Below, piece by piece: positions 28,517 to 37,419 of a stretch of 64,000 bases of DNA. The position numbers were made by a program, and so were the translations under genes. Source of the stretch: Methyloversatilis thermotolerans (GTDB lineage Bacteria > Pseudomonadota > Gammaproteobacteria > Burkholderiales > Rhodocyclaceae). The DNA lies in contig NZ_KB889967.1 in the NCBI RefSeq assembly GCF_000372885.1, forward strand, positions 1,544,555 to 1,608,554, given 5' to 3'. How positions within the stretch are numbered: the first letter of the stretch is position 1; each line of letters opens with the position of its first letter. The notes under the pieces were generated by a model. The model searched no databases and was not told the DNA's origin. It worked only from the letters and a program-made list of their open reading frames with translations.

Positions 28517-29338
28517 ATGAACCCTCCTGCTTTCCTGAACTGGCAGCACTGTACGCCGCGGGACATCCGCGCGCTGGCCGCGCGCGATGCGGTGGCGGTG
28601 CTTCCGCTCGGCGCCATCGAGCAGCATGGCGAACATCTGCCGCTGTCCACCGATCTCGACATCGCCAGCGGCCTGAGCGAAGCCGCGCTGCAGGCGATCG
28701 CCGACCCGGCGCGCGCCGTGCTGCTGCCGGCGATGGCGGTCGCCCTGAGCACCGAACATGCGGATTTCGCCGGGACGCTGACATTGCAGCCGGACACCGC
28801 GCTCGCCACCCTGGTGCAAGTGGGCCTGAGCGTGGCGCGCGCCGGCCTGCGCCGTCTGGTCATGGTGAACGCGCATGGCGGCAACAAGTCGGTCGTCGAT
28901 CTGGCCGCACTCGAACTGCGCGCCCGCGCGCGCATGCTGGCGGTGCGCGCCCACACCTTCCGGCTGCCGCCACCGGACGATGCGATCGCGGGCGAGGAAC
29001 TGCGCTGCGGCCTGCATGGCGGCGCGCTGGAAACATCGCTCATGCTGCATTTCGCACCGGAGCGGGTGCGGCGCGACGCAATCGACCATTTCGAAGCGCT
29101 GCCCGAGCGCGCGGCGCGCGAAGGCAGCCTGCTGGCGCCCGAGGGCGTGGCCGCCTTCGGCTGGATGGCGCAGGATCTGCATCCGCTGGGCGTGGCCGGC
29201 AATGCGCGACTGGCCGATGCCGACACGGGACGACGACTGGCCGGGCATTTCGCGGCACAGCTCGCCCGCATCATCGACGAAGCGGCCGGGTTCGATATGT
29301 CCCGGCTGCGCGATCGCGCGCCGCTGGATCCACCCTGA
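28517..29338 (+). CDS. Creatininase-family amidohydrolase
   Basis: 273 residues from the ATG at 28517. The metal-binding motifs of the family are complete: PLGAIEQHGEHLPLSTDLD near residue 37, VNAHGGNKSVVD near residue 125 and LHGGALETSLML. Family members include creatininase, mycofactocin MftE and the archaeal ArfB deformylase that acts on a GTP-derived pyrimidine. Next to a GTP cyclohydrolase II and a RibD-type reductase, a deformylase or amidohydrolase acting on a pyrimidine intermediate is more likely than creatinine hydrolysis; this is inference from context. Convergent with the cyclohydrolase gene, 24 bp apart. Confidence 0.88.
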   Translation: MNPPAFLNWQHCTPRDIRALAARDAVAVLPLGAIEQHGEHLPLSTDLDIASGLSEAALQAIADPARAVLLPAMAVALSTEHADFAGTLTLQPDTALATLVQVGLSVARAGLRRLVMVNAHGGNKSVVDLAALELRARARMLAVRAHTFRLPPPDDAIAGEELRCGLHGGALETSLMLHFAPERVRRDAIDHFEALPERAAREGSLLAPEGVAAFGWMAQDLHPLGVAGNARLADADTGRRLAGHFAAQLARIIDEAAGFDMSRLRDRAPLDPP

Positions 29339-29362
29339 CCGCGCGCGCGGCCAACCGGTCAT

Positions 29363-30496
29363 TCAGGCGCTCTGACGCAGCACGGCGTCTTCGTCCGCCC
29401 CGCTCAACTCGAGCAAGGCATGCAGATCGTGGCCGTGACGATGTGCCTTGGCGTGCAGGTAGCGCCGGTTCTGCTCGGTCAGCTCACCGAACAGCGACTG
29501 CCGCGCCACGACCTCCAGGCCGCCCTGCTCCAGCGCCTCGATCTTGCCCGGATTGTTGGTGAGCAGGCAGATGCGCTGTATGCCGAGCTGGCCGAGCATG
29601 TCGCGCGCCATGCCGAAATCGCGGCCATCGTCGCCGAAGCCGATGGCATGGTCGGCATCAACGGTATCCAGCCCGCCATCCTGCAGCGTATAGGCGCGCA
29701 GCTTGTTGGCCAGACCGATGCCGCGCCCTTCCTGTGCCAGGTAGAGCAGGACTCCACCGCCCTGCGCGGCGATGGCGGCGACCGCGCGTCGCAACTGGTC
29801 GCCGCAGTCGCAGCGCAGGCTGCCGAACAGGTCCCCGGTCAGGCAGGCCGAATGCAGACGCACCGGCACGGCATCGCGCCATGCGGCAGGATTTCCGATC
29901 AGTATGGCCACGTGTTCGCGCTGTCCGTCCGCCTCGCGGAACAGCACGAAACGGCTGTCGGGCGATCCGGCCAATGGAATGCGCGCCTCGCTGACGCGGG
30001 TGAGCGCACCACCCGCGCCACCGGTAAAGGCCTGCAGACTGCGCCACTGCACCTCCAGCATGTCGCCCTGGGCGACGCGCAGGCGCAACGCCGCCTCGCG
30101 ATCCGCGGCCACCGGAAAGGACAGCAGCGCCGGCAGGTAATGCGCCTGCATGAGCATGCGCAGTCCCGCCAGTTCGACCGGCTCGGCCGGTACGCGCACC
30201 AGCGTGTCGGGCAATTGCGCATCCGGCAGCGTGGCCCAGCCGTGCAGCAGATCGAGCCCGCCCTGCACCGGTGCCATCAGCGCCAGCCCGTCATGCGCGA
30301 TGCTGTGGCCCAGCGCCTGCATGCGATGTCGCGTCAGCACCAGGCGCGGATGCGACCCGGCGAGTCGGCGCGCTTCGGTCAGTGCCTCGGCGGTGGCCGA
30401 TTCCAGCGCGAGAGCCAGTGCCGCATCGCGCGCGCCGCGCAACAGCACCGGCCAGCCGCGGCGAAGATCGGACACGGCTCTCTGTATCTGACGCAT
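29363..30496 (-). CDS. GTP cyclohydrolase II with divergent N-terminal domain
   Basis: 377 residues from the ATG at 30494-30496. The C-terminal half is a complete GTP cyclohydrolase II: zinc-binding HSACLTGDLFGSLRCDCGDQ (C-x10-C-x-C), QEGRGIGLANKLRAY, LDTVDADHAIGF and LLTNNPGKIEAL. The N-terminal 170 residues are where RibBA fusions have DHBP synthase, but I do not see its acidic catalytic loop, so this half is probably not a synthase. The enzyme opens GTP to the 2,5-diaminopyrimidine phosphate. Within this cluster it is likely the committing step of a dedicated pathway rather than housekeeping riboflavin synthesis, which usually clusters with ribE/ribH, absent here. Confidence 0.88.
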   Translation of the reverse strand: MRQIQRAVSDLRRGWPVLLRGARDAALALALESATAEALTEARRLAGSHPRLVLTRHRMQALGHSIAHDGLALMAPVQGGLDLLHGWATLPDAQLPDTLVRVPAEPVELAGLRMLMQAHYLPALLSFPVAADREAALRLRVAQGDMLEVQWRSLQAFTGGAGGALTRVSEARIPLAGSPDSRFVLFREADGQREHVAILIGNPAAWRDAVPVRLHSACLTGDLFGSLRCDCGDQLRRAVAAIAAQGGGVLLYLAQEGRGIGLANKLRAYTLQDGGLDTVDADHAIGFGDDGRDFGMARDMLGQLGIQRICLLTNNPGKIEALEQGGLEVVARQSLFGELTEQNRRYLHAKAHRHGHDLHALLELSGADEDAVLRQSA

Positions 30497-30581
30497 ATTC
30501 CTGTCTCCGGTATGGGGTGCCACCGAGAACTTCCGGCGACCGCATGCGACTTACCGACAACACAACGCACGCAGAGATGTC

Positions 30582-31466
30582 ATGACGCGCTCCCCCGACG
30601 ACATGCGCCGCACCTGGTCGCGCATCCTGCAATTGAAAACCGGTGATTGGTCCGCAGACGATGCCACATGGTTCCATGGCTCCGCCCCGGAAGACGCGGT
30701 GACCCGTGATGCACTGCCCGACGCCGGAGCGCCGGCCGCGCTGCGCGCGCTGTTCGGTCCGCTGCTCGCCGGCTCGCGCTGCTGCATCGCACAGCTCGGC
30801 CAGAGTCTGGACGGCCGCATCGCCACGGCGAGCGGTCATTCGCACTACATCAATGGCGTCGCGGCGCGCACCCATCTGCACCGGCTGCGCGCCGCCGTCG
30901 ATGCGGTGATCGTCGGCGTCGGCACGGCCAACGCCGACGCACCGCGCCTGACCGTGCGGCTGGTCGACGGCACGCATCCGCAGCGCGTCATCATCGATCC
31001 GGACGGCCGCGCGCGCGGCGACCTGCCCGCCTTCGTCGACACCGATGCCCCCACCTTGCATCTGGTCGCGGCCGACGCCGAGGTGGCGCGGCACGGCGGC
31101 GCTCATGTCACGCAGTTGCGGCTGGCGCGAACCGGCACCGGCTTCGCGCCGCAGGCCATACTGGATGCGCTGGCCGCGCGCGGACTGCGGCGCGTGCTGG
31201 TCGAGGGCGGCGCGGTCACGGTTTCGCGCTTCATCGAAGCCGGCGTGGTGGACCGGCTGCATCTGCTGGTATCGCCCATGCTGATCGGCTCCGGCCGCCC
31301 CGGGCTGCAACTGCCCGACATCGCCACGCTGGAGCAGGCGCGGCGCCCGCGCGCGACGCTCTATCGCTGCGGCAGCGACACGCTGTTCGACCTCGATCTG
31401 CGCGCCGACGCGCGCGCGAGCACCAGCGCGCCCGGCAGGCTGGACAGCAGCACGCATACGCCATAG
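30582..31466 (+). CDS. RibD C-terminal-type pyrimidine reductase (stand-alone)
   Basis: 294 residues. The first 70 residues are not RibD deaminase and have no recognisable domain; the remainder is a RibD_C/DHFR-like reductase: IAQLGQSLDGRIAT, HYINGVAARTHLHRLRAAVD, VIVGVGTANADAPRLTVR and VLVEGGAVTVSRFIEAGVVD, then LLVSPMLIGSG. Such enzymes reduce the ribosylamino-pyrimidine from GTP cyclohydrolase II using NADPH. The gene is divergent from the cyclohydrolase with 85 bp between starts. The 3' end overlaps the convergent flippase-like gene by about 106 bp; typical reductases end near residue 275, so the last 20 residues may be extra. Confidence 0.88.
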   Translation: MTRSPDDMRRTWSRILQLKTGDWSADDATWFHGSAPEDAVTRDALPDAGAPAALRALFGPLLAGSRCCIAQLGQSLDGRIATASGHSHYINGVAARTHLHRLRAAVDAVIVGVGTANADAPRLTVRLVDGTHPQRVIIDPDGRARGDLPAFVDTDAPTLHLVAADAEVARHGGAHVTQLRLARTGTGFAPQAILDALAARGLRRVLVEGGAVTVSRFIEAGVVDRLHLLVSPMLIGSGRPGLQLPDIATLEQARRPRATLYRCGSDTLFDLDLRADARASTSAPGRLDSSTHTP

Positions 31467-32259
31467 CACAGCGATATCGCCACGCCCTGCGCCGCATCCA
31501 GGCCGGCCTGCGCCCACAGCAGCGCGGCCGCACCCTCACGCCCCCCCAACCGGCCACGGTGAGCGGCAGCGACATCGCCAGCAGCACCAGGCTGGCCAGC
31601 GGCCACAGCTGCATCAGCGGTTGGCCGGCGCCGAGCGCACGCGCGCAGCACAGATAGGCGAGCACATAACAGACCACCACCGGCAGCGACAGCGCGAGCT
31701 GACGGGCCAGCATGCCGGGCGACGCCAGCGTGGCGCGCAGCGCCTGCGCGAAGGGCGACAGCCAGGACGGCATCCGCCCGGCCGACGCGGCCCACGCCAG
31801 GAACGCGGCGGACAGCACGAGCAGACCGGTCACCGTGGCCATCATGCCTTGCGGCGGATCGGGCAGACAGACGAGGCCGACCAGCGTGACCAGCCACAGC
31901 GCGATCTGGCCGGATGCGCGCTCGAGCACGACCGCCAGCCAGGGCGCGCTGCCGCGGCCGGCGCACCGGGCATGGCGCCAGGCACGCGCGGCATCGCCCG
32001 CCACGCCACCCGGCAGCACCTGGTTCATGAAAGTGGCCAGCGCGTACTCGCGCAACGCTTCGCGCACGCCCAGCGACAGGCCGAGTGCATGTGCCGTCAT
32101 GCGCCAGCGCAGCGCCGACAGCAGAATCTGCGGCAGTGCCAGCAGCAGGGCCGGCAACAGCCACAGCGGCGCCGGCAGCGTCAGGGCGGTGAGCGTGTCC
32201 GCCACGCCGGTCGCCCACAGCACGAGGGCAACCAGCGCCGCACTCAGCAGGCCCCGCAC
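31361..32259 (-). pseudogene. UPF0104/LPG-synthase-like membrane protein, frameshifted at a homopolymer
   Basis: A multi-helix membrane protein of the YbhN/AglD group (about eight helices), probably starting at a GTG at 32257-32259 inside the end of the methyltransferase gene. The frame is intact to PLTVAGWGG; the family continuation REGAAALLWAQAGLDAAQ is in another frame. The switch lies at a run of seven C at 31541-31547 (seven G on the coding strand). One more G restores a single frame ending at 31361. This may be a sequencing error, a real null allele or a phase-variable tract. The family is linked to lipid or glycoconjugate translocation. Confidence 0.8.
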
Positions 32260-33137
32260 ATCTGTTCCAGCGGCCCCGCATCGGCCGCCGGGCAGGCAAA
32301 CACATCGCCATGCCCGACCTCGATGCGCAGCACGCCGCGCGCCATGTCGGCGATGCGCCGGCCATGCCAGCGCAGTATGCGTTCGCGCGCCTGCGGACAC
32401 TGGTCCAGCGCCGCATCGCGCCAGCCATCGAGCAGGCGGAAGCCGAGCGCGCGCACCGCCATGTCAGCGCAATCGAGCCGCCACGGGCTGGGCGCACGCC
32501 AGACGCGATAGCCCACGGCCTGCAGCCGCGCGCACAGCGCATCGACCGCCGCCGGGCCGAGCGCCGTACCCAGCCCCTTGTCGCGCATCTGGTGCGCGTT
32601 GAACGCATCGCGCATGAAGGCGTCGTCGGCATCCAGCGGGTCCAGCGTCCACCGGCCATCCACGCTCAGCGCGCACAAAAGTGCCGCCCCCGCCGCCGCG
32701 CAGCGCGCGCACAGCACATCCAGAAAGCTCACGTCCACCAGATCGAGCAGCGCGCTCGCGCTCACCAGGTCGGCATCGCGCAAGGCATCGTCATCGAGTG
32801 AGGCAAGGTCGCGCAGCAGCGAGGATCCGGACACCGGCGCGCCCCCGGCATCGCGCAGGCTGCCCAGCACCCGGCGCGCCCGCGCAAGCAGCGCGGCGTC
32901 GTGATCGATCAGAAGCCACTCCTGGAGTCCGGGCAGGCGCGGCGCGAGGTACACCGGATTGGCGCCGCTGCCGCAGCCCAGGTCGACGATGCGCGCCGCG
33001 CGTCCGGCGCAGCGCAGACGCAACCAGTGCGCTGCCAGACGGTTCAGCCGTTCGTCGCGCGCCGCGCTGTCGGCGGCCCGACGCACCGCCAGCCAGCCGG
33101 CATCGAACACCGCGTCCGGATGCGGCGCGACAATCAT
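32244..33137 (-). CDS. SAM-dependent class I methyltransferase
   Basis: 297 residues. The SAM-binding motif I is VDLGCGSGANPVYLAPRLPG near residue 50, followed by an acidic motif II (LLIDHD) and SASALLDLVDVSFLDVL in the motif IV region. The C-terminal part is unlike common rRNA or tRNA methyltransferases, and small-molecule methylation is likely. The start overlaps the glycosyltransferase stop as ATGA and the stop overlaps the flippase-like start, so these genes are translationally coupled. Acceptor unknown; it presumably decorates the product of the surrounding cluster. Confidence 0.85.
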   Translation of the reverse strand: MIVAPHPDAVFDAGWLAVRRAADSAARDERLNRLAAHWLRLRCAGRAARIVDLGCGSGANPVYLAPRLPGLQEWLLIDHDAALLARARRVLGSLRDAGGAPVSGSSLLRDLASLDDDALRDADLVSASALLDLVDVSFLDVLCARCAAAGAALLCALSVDGRWTLDPLDADDAFMRDAFNAHQMRDKGLGTALGPAAVDALCARLQAVGYRVWRAPSPWRLDCADMAVRALGFRLLDGWRDAALDQCPQARERILRWHGRRIADMARGVLRIEVGHGDVFACPAADAGPLEQMCGAC

Positions 33138-34192
33138 GCCGCCCGCTCCGCGCGGCTCTGCACCGCGTCGAGCACGCGGGCGAACGCGGCGCCGGCCGCG
33201 GTCCAGTCCTGCAGCCGCTCGCGCGCCGCGCGCGCGCCCTCGCGCAGCCGCCGTCGCAGGGCGCCATCGGTCAGCACGGCGTGCAGCGCGTCGGCCAGTG
33301 CCGCGGCATCGCCCGGCGGCACGGCAAGGCCGGCTTCGCGCGGCAGCGTGTCGGCCAGCGCGCCGCCGGTGGTCGTGACGACCGGCAGACCGCAGGCCAG
33401 CGCTTCGGTCACCACCATGCCAAATCCCTCGTAGTGCGACGGAAGCACGAATATATCCGCCTCGGCATAGGCGGTGTGCACCGCGCGCGGCGCGCGCTCA
33501 CCCGCCAGTTGCACGCGCGACGCAAGGCCCAGCCGGCCGATGCGGCGGCTCACCTCCAGCGCATGCACCGGATCGCGCTCGACACTGCCGACGCACAGGC
33601 AGTGCCAGGGCAGGTGCTGCAGCGCGGCGAGCGCCTCGACCAGCACATCGTGTCCCTTGCGTGGCGTCACCGTGGCCACGCACAACAGTCGCGGCGGATC
33701 GCCATCGGCCGGCGACACCGGCCGCGCATCGACGCCCGGTTCCACCACCGACAGACGCTCGCCGCTCACGCCGAAGTCGGCCAGCCGCCGGGCCGTCCAG
33801 TGACTGGTCGCGATGACGTGCGCCACCTGTTGCAGCGCGGCGCGCTCGCTGTCGAGGAAGGCGGCTCGCAGATCGGCGTCGAGCCCCGTCTCGTCGGCCA
33901 GCGGGTGATGCACCAGCGCGATCAGCCTGAGCCGCCGCGCATGCAGCGCGGCGACATCGGGCAGGCCGCCCAGCGCCAGACCGTCGATAAGCACCGGACT
34001 GCCATCCGGCAGCGCGGCCAGCGCCTGCTGCAGCGCCGCGCGCGCAATCGCGTCGGCATGCGGAAAGCGGCCGGCCAGCCCCCGCACATGCACGATGCGG
34101 CCCTGCGCGTGCAGCGCGCGCACGATGCGGCGGTCGTACAGATAGCCGCCGGTGAGCTGGTCCGGACTGCCAGCGACGATCACATGCAGCAT
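33134..34192 (-). CDS. Glycosyltransferase, GT4 type
   Basis: 352 residues from the ATG at 34190-34192. Two Rossmann domains of the GT-B fold: the C-terminal one has LLCVATVTPRKGHDVLVEAL and the GT4 nucleotide-sugar motif FVLPSHYEGFGMVVTEALAC with the E-x7-E pair. The N terminus has a glycine-rich acceptor-side loop (AGSPDQLTGGYLYDRRIVRAL). It transfers a sugar from a nucleotide donor to an acceptor not evident from sequence. It lies between the PTPS-like and methyltransferase genes in one operon. Neither membrane helices nor a signal peptide are seen. Confidence 0.9.
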   Translation of the reverse strand: MLHVIVAGSPDQLTGGYLYDRRIVRALHAQGRIVHVRGLAGRFPHADAIARAALQQALAALPDGSPVLIDGLALGGLPDVAALHARRLRLIALVHHPLADETGLDADLRAAFLDSERAALQQVAHVIATSHWTARRLADFGVSGERLSVVEPGVDARPVSPADGDPPRLLCVATVTPRKGHDVLVEALAALQHLPWHCLCVGSVERDPVHALEVSRRIGRLGLASRVQLAGERAPRAVHTAYAEADIFVLPSHYEGFGMVVTEALACGLPVVTTTGGALADTLPREAGLAVPPGDAAALADALHAVLTDGALRRRLREGARAARERLQDWTAAGAAFARVLDAVQSRAERAA

Positions 34193-34205
34193 GGCGGCCA
34201 CGCGC

Positions 34206-34604
34206 TCACAGTTCGCCTTCGTAGGCGGCCCACGCGACATGCGATTCGTGCAAGGTCACCTTGATGCGCTGCAGCCCGCGCGCCCCCACGCCGAGCCGGC
34301 CGGCACGCACAGCGTCCGCCAGACGGTCGAACAGCACGCGCGCCATGAATTCGGTGGTGGTGTTGCGCCCGGCGAAGGCAGGCTCTTCGTCCAGATTGCG
34401 GAAGTTCAGTTCGGCCAGCAGTTCGCGCAGCACGCTGCCCGCCAGCCCGATATCCACCACCAGGCCGTCGTCATCCAGCTCGCGGCGCTGGAAACAGGCG
34501 TCGACCACATAGGTGGCGCCATGCAGGCGTTGCGCCGGGCCGAAGATGGCGCCGCGGAAGCTGTGGGCAATCATGAAGTGGTCGCGGACATTCAGGGAAT
34601 ACAT
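34206..34604 (-). CDS. PTPS/QueD-fold protein lacking canonical active-site residues
   Basis: 132 residues with the 6-pyruvoyl-tetrahydropterin synthase fold pattern: MIAHSF (zinc-type His14), [10 protein letters not shown] (His28), [29 protein letters not shown] and the C-terminal [10 protein letters not shown]. Canonical enzymes have Cys-x3-His-Gly-His in the second motif. Here the Cys position is Ala24 and the last His is Ala30, so one zinc ligand and the catalytic Cys are missing. It may bind a pterin or pyrimidine without doing PTPS chemistry, or catalyse something else. It is tightly placed between the dehydrogenase and glycosyltransferase genes. Confidence 0.85.
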   Translation of the reverse strand: MYSLNVRDHFMIAHSFRGAIFGPAQRLHGATYVVDACFQRRELDDDGLVVDIGLAGSVLRELLAELNFRNLDEEPAFAGRNTTTEFMARVLFDRLADAVRAGRLGVGARGLQRIKVTLHESHVAWAAYEGEL

Positions 34605-34632
34605 GCGGTGGTCCTCGCGGGGGGTCAGGGGT

Positions 34633-35658
34633 TCAGGAATAGCGGATGCGCAGGCACAGCGCGCCGTCGGGTGCGTGCGCCAGGCGGGACATCAGCGCCG
34701 GCAGGTCGGCGAAGGCCGCCTCGTCGCTGATGAGCGCATCGAGCGCCTCATGGACGAGCAAGGACAGGGCAAGTTCCATGCGCCGCCGGTAGTCCCAGCG
34801 CGCCTGGCGTGCCGGCGGCAGGCGACCGACCTGGCTGGAGCGCAACACGAGGCGCCGCACGTGGAAATCCTGACCCAGCGGCAGGGTGACCTCGCGCGTG
34901 CCGTACCAGCTCAGGTCGGTCACCGTCGCCTCGTCGCCCGCCAGCGCCAGCGCAGTACGCAGGCCCTCGCCGCTGCCGCTGGCATGGATCACCAGATCGC
35001 AGCCGGCGACCGCCTGCGCCGGCAGGCTGAAGCCCATGCCCAGCGCTGCGGCGAGAGCGGCGCGCCGCGGGTCGATATCGACCAGGTGCACCGATGTACC
35101 GGGCACGCGCGCGCACAACCAGCCCGCCAGCGCGCCGAGCACGCCGCCGCCCACCACCGCGATGCGGTCGCCGACGGCCGGTGCCGCGTCCCACAATGCA
35201 TTCACTGCCGTTTCCATGTTCGCCGCCAGCACCGCCCGCGCGGCCGGTACGCCATCTGGCAGCGGCACGACCGCCCCGGCCGGCACGATGTACACATCCT
35301 GATGCGGATGCAGGCAGAACACCGTGCGGCCGACCAGCGCCTGCGCCGCCTCGCCCGCACCCGCCTCGACCTTGCCCACGCTGATGTAGCCGTACTTCAC
35401 CGGCCCCGGCAACTCGCCCTGCTGGAAAGGCGCGCGCATGCGCCGGTATTCGCTGGGCGGTACCTCGCCGCGGAACACCAGCGTTTCGGTACAGCGGCTC
35501 ACGCCCGAATACAGCGCGCGCACCCTGACCTCGCCCTCCCGCAGCGGCGGCAGCGGCTCGCGGCGCAGTTCGCCCCGCCCGGGCGCCACCGTCCAGAAGG
35601 ACTGCGCCGAATCTTCCGTCATCACCGTGGTCTCCGCAAAACTTGCTGGCATCGTCAT
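34633..35658 (-). CDS. Zinc-type alcohol dehydrogenase-like oxidoreductase (MDR superfamily)
   Basis: 341 residues from the ATG at 35656-35658; two nearby ATGs (35652 and 35622) are alternatives. The N-terminal GroES-like part has [20 protein letters not shown] and the cofactor domain has [15 protein letters not shown] with an acidic residue ending the second strand (VHLVDID), which favours NAD over NADP. The pattern is closest to the BchC-like dehydrogenase subgroup rather than classical alcohol dehydrogenase, and a full structural-zinc Cys cluster is not seen. It is the first gene of the minus-strand operon, divergent from the CDP-alcohol transferase with 87 bp between starts. Substrate unknown. 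Confidence 0.85.
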   Translation of the reverse strand: MTMPASFAETTVMTEDSAQSFWTVAPGRGELRREPLPPLREGEVRVRALYSGVSRCTETLVFRGEVPPSEYRRMRAPFQQGELPGPVKYGYISVGKVEAGAGEAAQALVGRTVFCLHPHQDVYIVPAGAVVPLPDGVPAARAVLAANMETAVNALWDAAPAVGDRIAVVGGGVLGALAGWLCARVPGTSVHLVDIDPRRAALAAALGMGFSLPAQAVAGCDLVIHASGSGEGLRTALALAGDEATVTDLSWYGTREVTLPLGQDFHVRRLVLRSSQVGRLPPARQARWDYRRRMELALSLLVHEALDALISDEAAFADLPALMSRLAHAPDGALCLRIRYS

Positions 35659-35745
35659 GGTCCACCCGCGGACATCCCGTATAGCGTATCGGTTCCGGCA
35701 CCGCACCAGACAGCCCGCGATCCCATTTCCAGGACATCACGACGC

Positions 35746-36465
35746 GTGAAACCCCTGCTTTCCGCACTGCGACTGCCCATGCACCGCGAACTGGCGGTGC
35801 TTGCGCTGGCCTGCGCACTGCTGCAGGCCGCGGCCGCCACTGCGCTGGGGCTGCCGTCCGGCCGCCTGGCGGCCGCGCTGCTGCTGCAGGCGCTGCTGCT
35901 GGCGAGCGTGGCCCGGCTGTGGCCGGACGCCGCACGTCCGCTCGGACCGGCCAATGCGGTCACGCTGGCGCGGGCGGCGCTGGTCGCGGTGATCGCGTCG
36001 GCACTCGGGCACGGCGAAGGCGGCGCGCAGCCGGCGACCGGACTGGCGGTGCTGGCCGGCATCGCACTGCTGCTCGATGGCGTGGACGGCCAGGTGGCGC
36101 GCCGGCTGCGCTGCGCCAGCGCCTTCGGCGCCCGGCTGGACATGGAAATCGACGCCTTCCTGATGCTGGTGCTGTGCGCGCTGCTGTGGCAGCTCGACAA
36201 GGCGGGCGCCTGGGTGCTGGCGATTGGCGGCATGCGCTACGCCTTCGTCGCCGCCATGCCGCTGTGGCGCTGGCTGGACGCGCCGCTGCCGGACAGTTTC
36301 CGGCGCAAGCTGGTATGCGTGTGGCAGGTGCTCACCCTGCTGCTGTGCATGCTGCCGGTGGTCACGCCCGCGATCGCCGCACCGCTGCTGGCCCTGTCGC
36401 TGGCGCTGCTCGGCGCATCCTTCGCGCTCGACATCGCCTGGCTGTACCGCAACAGACCCCGTTGA
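35746..36465 (+). CDS. CDP-alcohol phosphatidyltransferase family membrane protein
   Basis: 239 residues from a GTG at 35746. The diagnostic motif is complete: LLDGVDGQVARRLRCASAFG followed by ARLDMEID, matching D-G-x2-A-R-x8-G-x3-D-x3-D, which binds Mg and CDP-alcohol. Six or so hydrophobic segments surround it. Such enzymes join a CDP-activated alcohol or lipid to another alcohol. It is the plus-strand arm of the cluster and is followed 34 bp later by a YceI protein. Its presence suggests that the cluster product is attached to a phospho-alcohol or lipid; that is inference. Confidence 0.88.
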   Translation: MKPLLSALRLPMHRELAVLALACALLQAAAATALGLPSGRLAAALLLQALLLASVARLWPDAARPLGPANAVTLARAALVAVIASALGHGEGGAQPATGLAVLAGIALLLDGVDGQVARRLRCASAFGARLDMEIDAFLMLVLCALLWQLDKAGAWVLAIGGMRYAFVAAMPLWRWLDAPLPDSFRRKLVCVWQVLTLLLCMLPVVTPAIAAPLLALSLALLGASFALDIAWLYRNRPR

Positions 36466-36499
36466 ACATAGCTCGTTGACCCGCACTGGAGGAGGCACC

Positions 36500-37084
36500 A
36501 TGAAAAGCATGCGCACCCTGATCGCCATCGCCGCCCTGCTCGCCCTGCCCGCCGCGCATGCCGAACCGCGCACCTATGACATCGACCCGGATCACTTCTC
36601 CATCGCCTTCCAGGTGCGCCACATCGGCTATGCCGACACGCTGGGTCTGTTCCTGAAAGGACAGGGCAGCTTCGTGTATGACGAACAGACGCGCAAGCTG
36701 TCGTCCGGCCGCGTCGTGGTGTCCGCCGACAGCGTGTTCACCAACCACAAGGCGCGCGACAAGCATGTGCGCGACAGCGACTTCCTCAACGCCGACAAGT
36801 TTCCCGACATCGTGTTCGAAGCCACCGGCTACGAAGCCGGCGCCGACGGCAGCGGCAAGCTCAATGGCAAGCTCACCCTGCTCGGCCAGACCCACCCGGT
36901 CACGCTGGACGTGAAACTGAACAAGGCCGGCCCCTACCCCTTCGGCCACAAGAAGCACACCCTGGGCATTTCCGCGAAAACCACCCTCAAGCGCAGTCAG
37001 TGGGGGATGAGCTACGGCGTGGAACGCGGCCTGGTCGGGGATGACGTGGGTCTGAGCTTCGAGTTCGAGGCGATACAGAAGTAG
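36500..37084 (+). CDS. YceI-family periplasmic lipid-binding protein
   Basis: 194 residues. A signal peptide (MKSMRTLIAIAALLALPAAHA) precedes a YceI lipocalin-like barrel: YDIDPDHFSIAFQVRHIGYA, VVVSADSVFTNHKARDKHVR, DFLNADKFPDIVFEATGYE and GKLTLLGQTHPVTLDV. YceI proteins bind isoprenoid or other lipid-like molecules in the periplasm. A strong ribosome site (GGAGGAGG) lies 5 nt before the ATG. It follows the CDP-alcohol transferase in the same direction and may be its periplasmic partner, though YceI genes are also common elsewhere. Confidence 0.93.
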   Translation: MKSMRTLIAIAALLALPAAHAEPRTYDIDPDHFSIAFQVRHIGYADTLGLFLKGQGSFVYDEQTRKLSSGRVVVSADSVFTNHKARDKHVRDSDFLNADKFPDIVFEATGYEAGADGSGKLNGKLTLLGQTHPVTLDVKLNKAGPYPFGHKKHTLGISAKTTLKRSQWGMSYGVERGLVGDDVGLSFEFEAIQK

Positions 37085-37419
37085 GCCGTCGCCGGGTCCG
37101 ACCGGCGGACGCGCTCGAAGCGCAAGAAGGGGCAGCGCGATGAGCCGGGCTCGCCCCGGACAGCCGATCCGCCTTCCTCTCTGGACGACGCGCGTGGCTG
37201 ACCGCGCCAGGCATCAGGTTCTGGCGGGCTTGCTGCGGAGGCGGACATGGAGTTGGATCATCCGGCACAGGCCCTTTCGACCGTCGAGCCCGATCTGAAG
37301 GTCGCAGCGCGCGGCGGTTTGCCTTTGCCTTAATTGCCTACCGAAAGCGTCGCCGCATAGCAGCCTGCTGGAGCGAATCAGTAATCGGTGCGAAGCGCTC
37401 CCGGCAGTCATCCTGGGTG
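37085..37419. other. Gene-free spacer between yceI and the NYN gene
   Basis: 335 bp lying between the 3' ends of two convergent genes. I see no coding frame with a ribosome site, no tRNA and no clear terminator hairpin. It may be the left border of the accessory island, but I could not find an attachment-site-like repeat of the tRNA-Ser 3' end here. Confidence 0.4.

Noticed and set aside
34513..35745. N-terminal extension of the CDP-alcohol transferase frame back to 34513
   Set aside because: It runs antisense through the dehydrogenase gene; the family-like sequence begins at the GTG at 35746.
37085..37419. Attachment-site repeat of the tRNA-Ser 3' end
   Set aside because: No stretch matching the 3' end of the tRNA beyond chance was found by eye.
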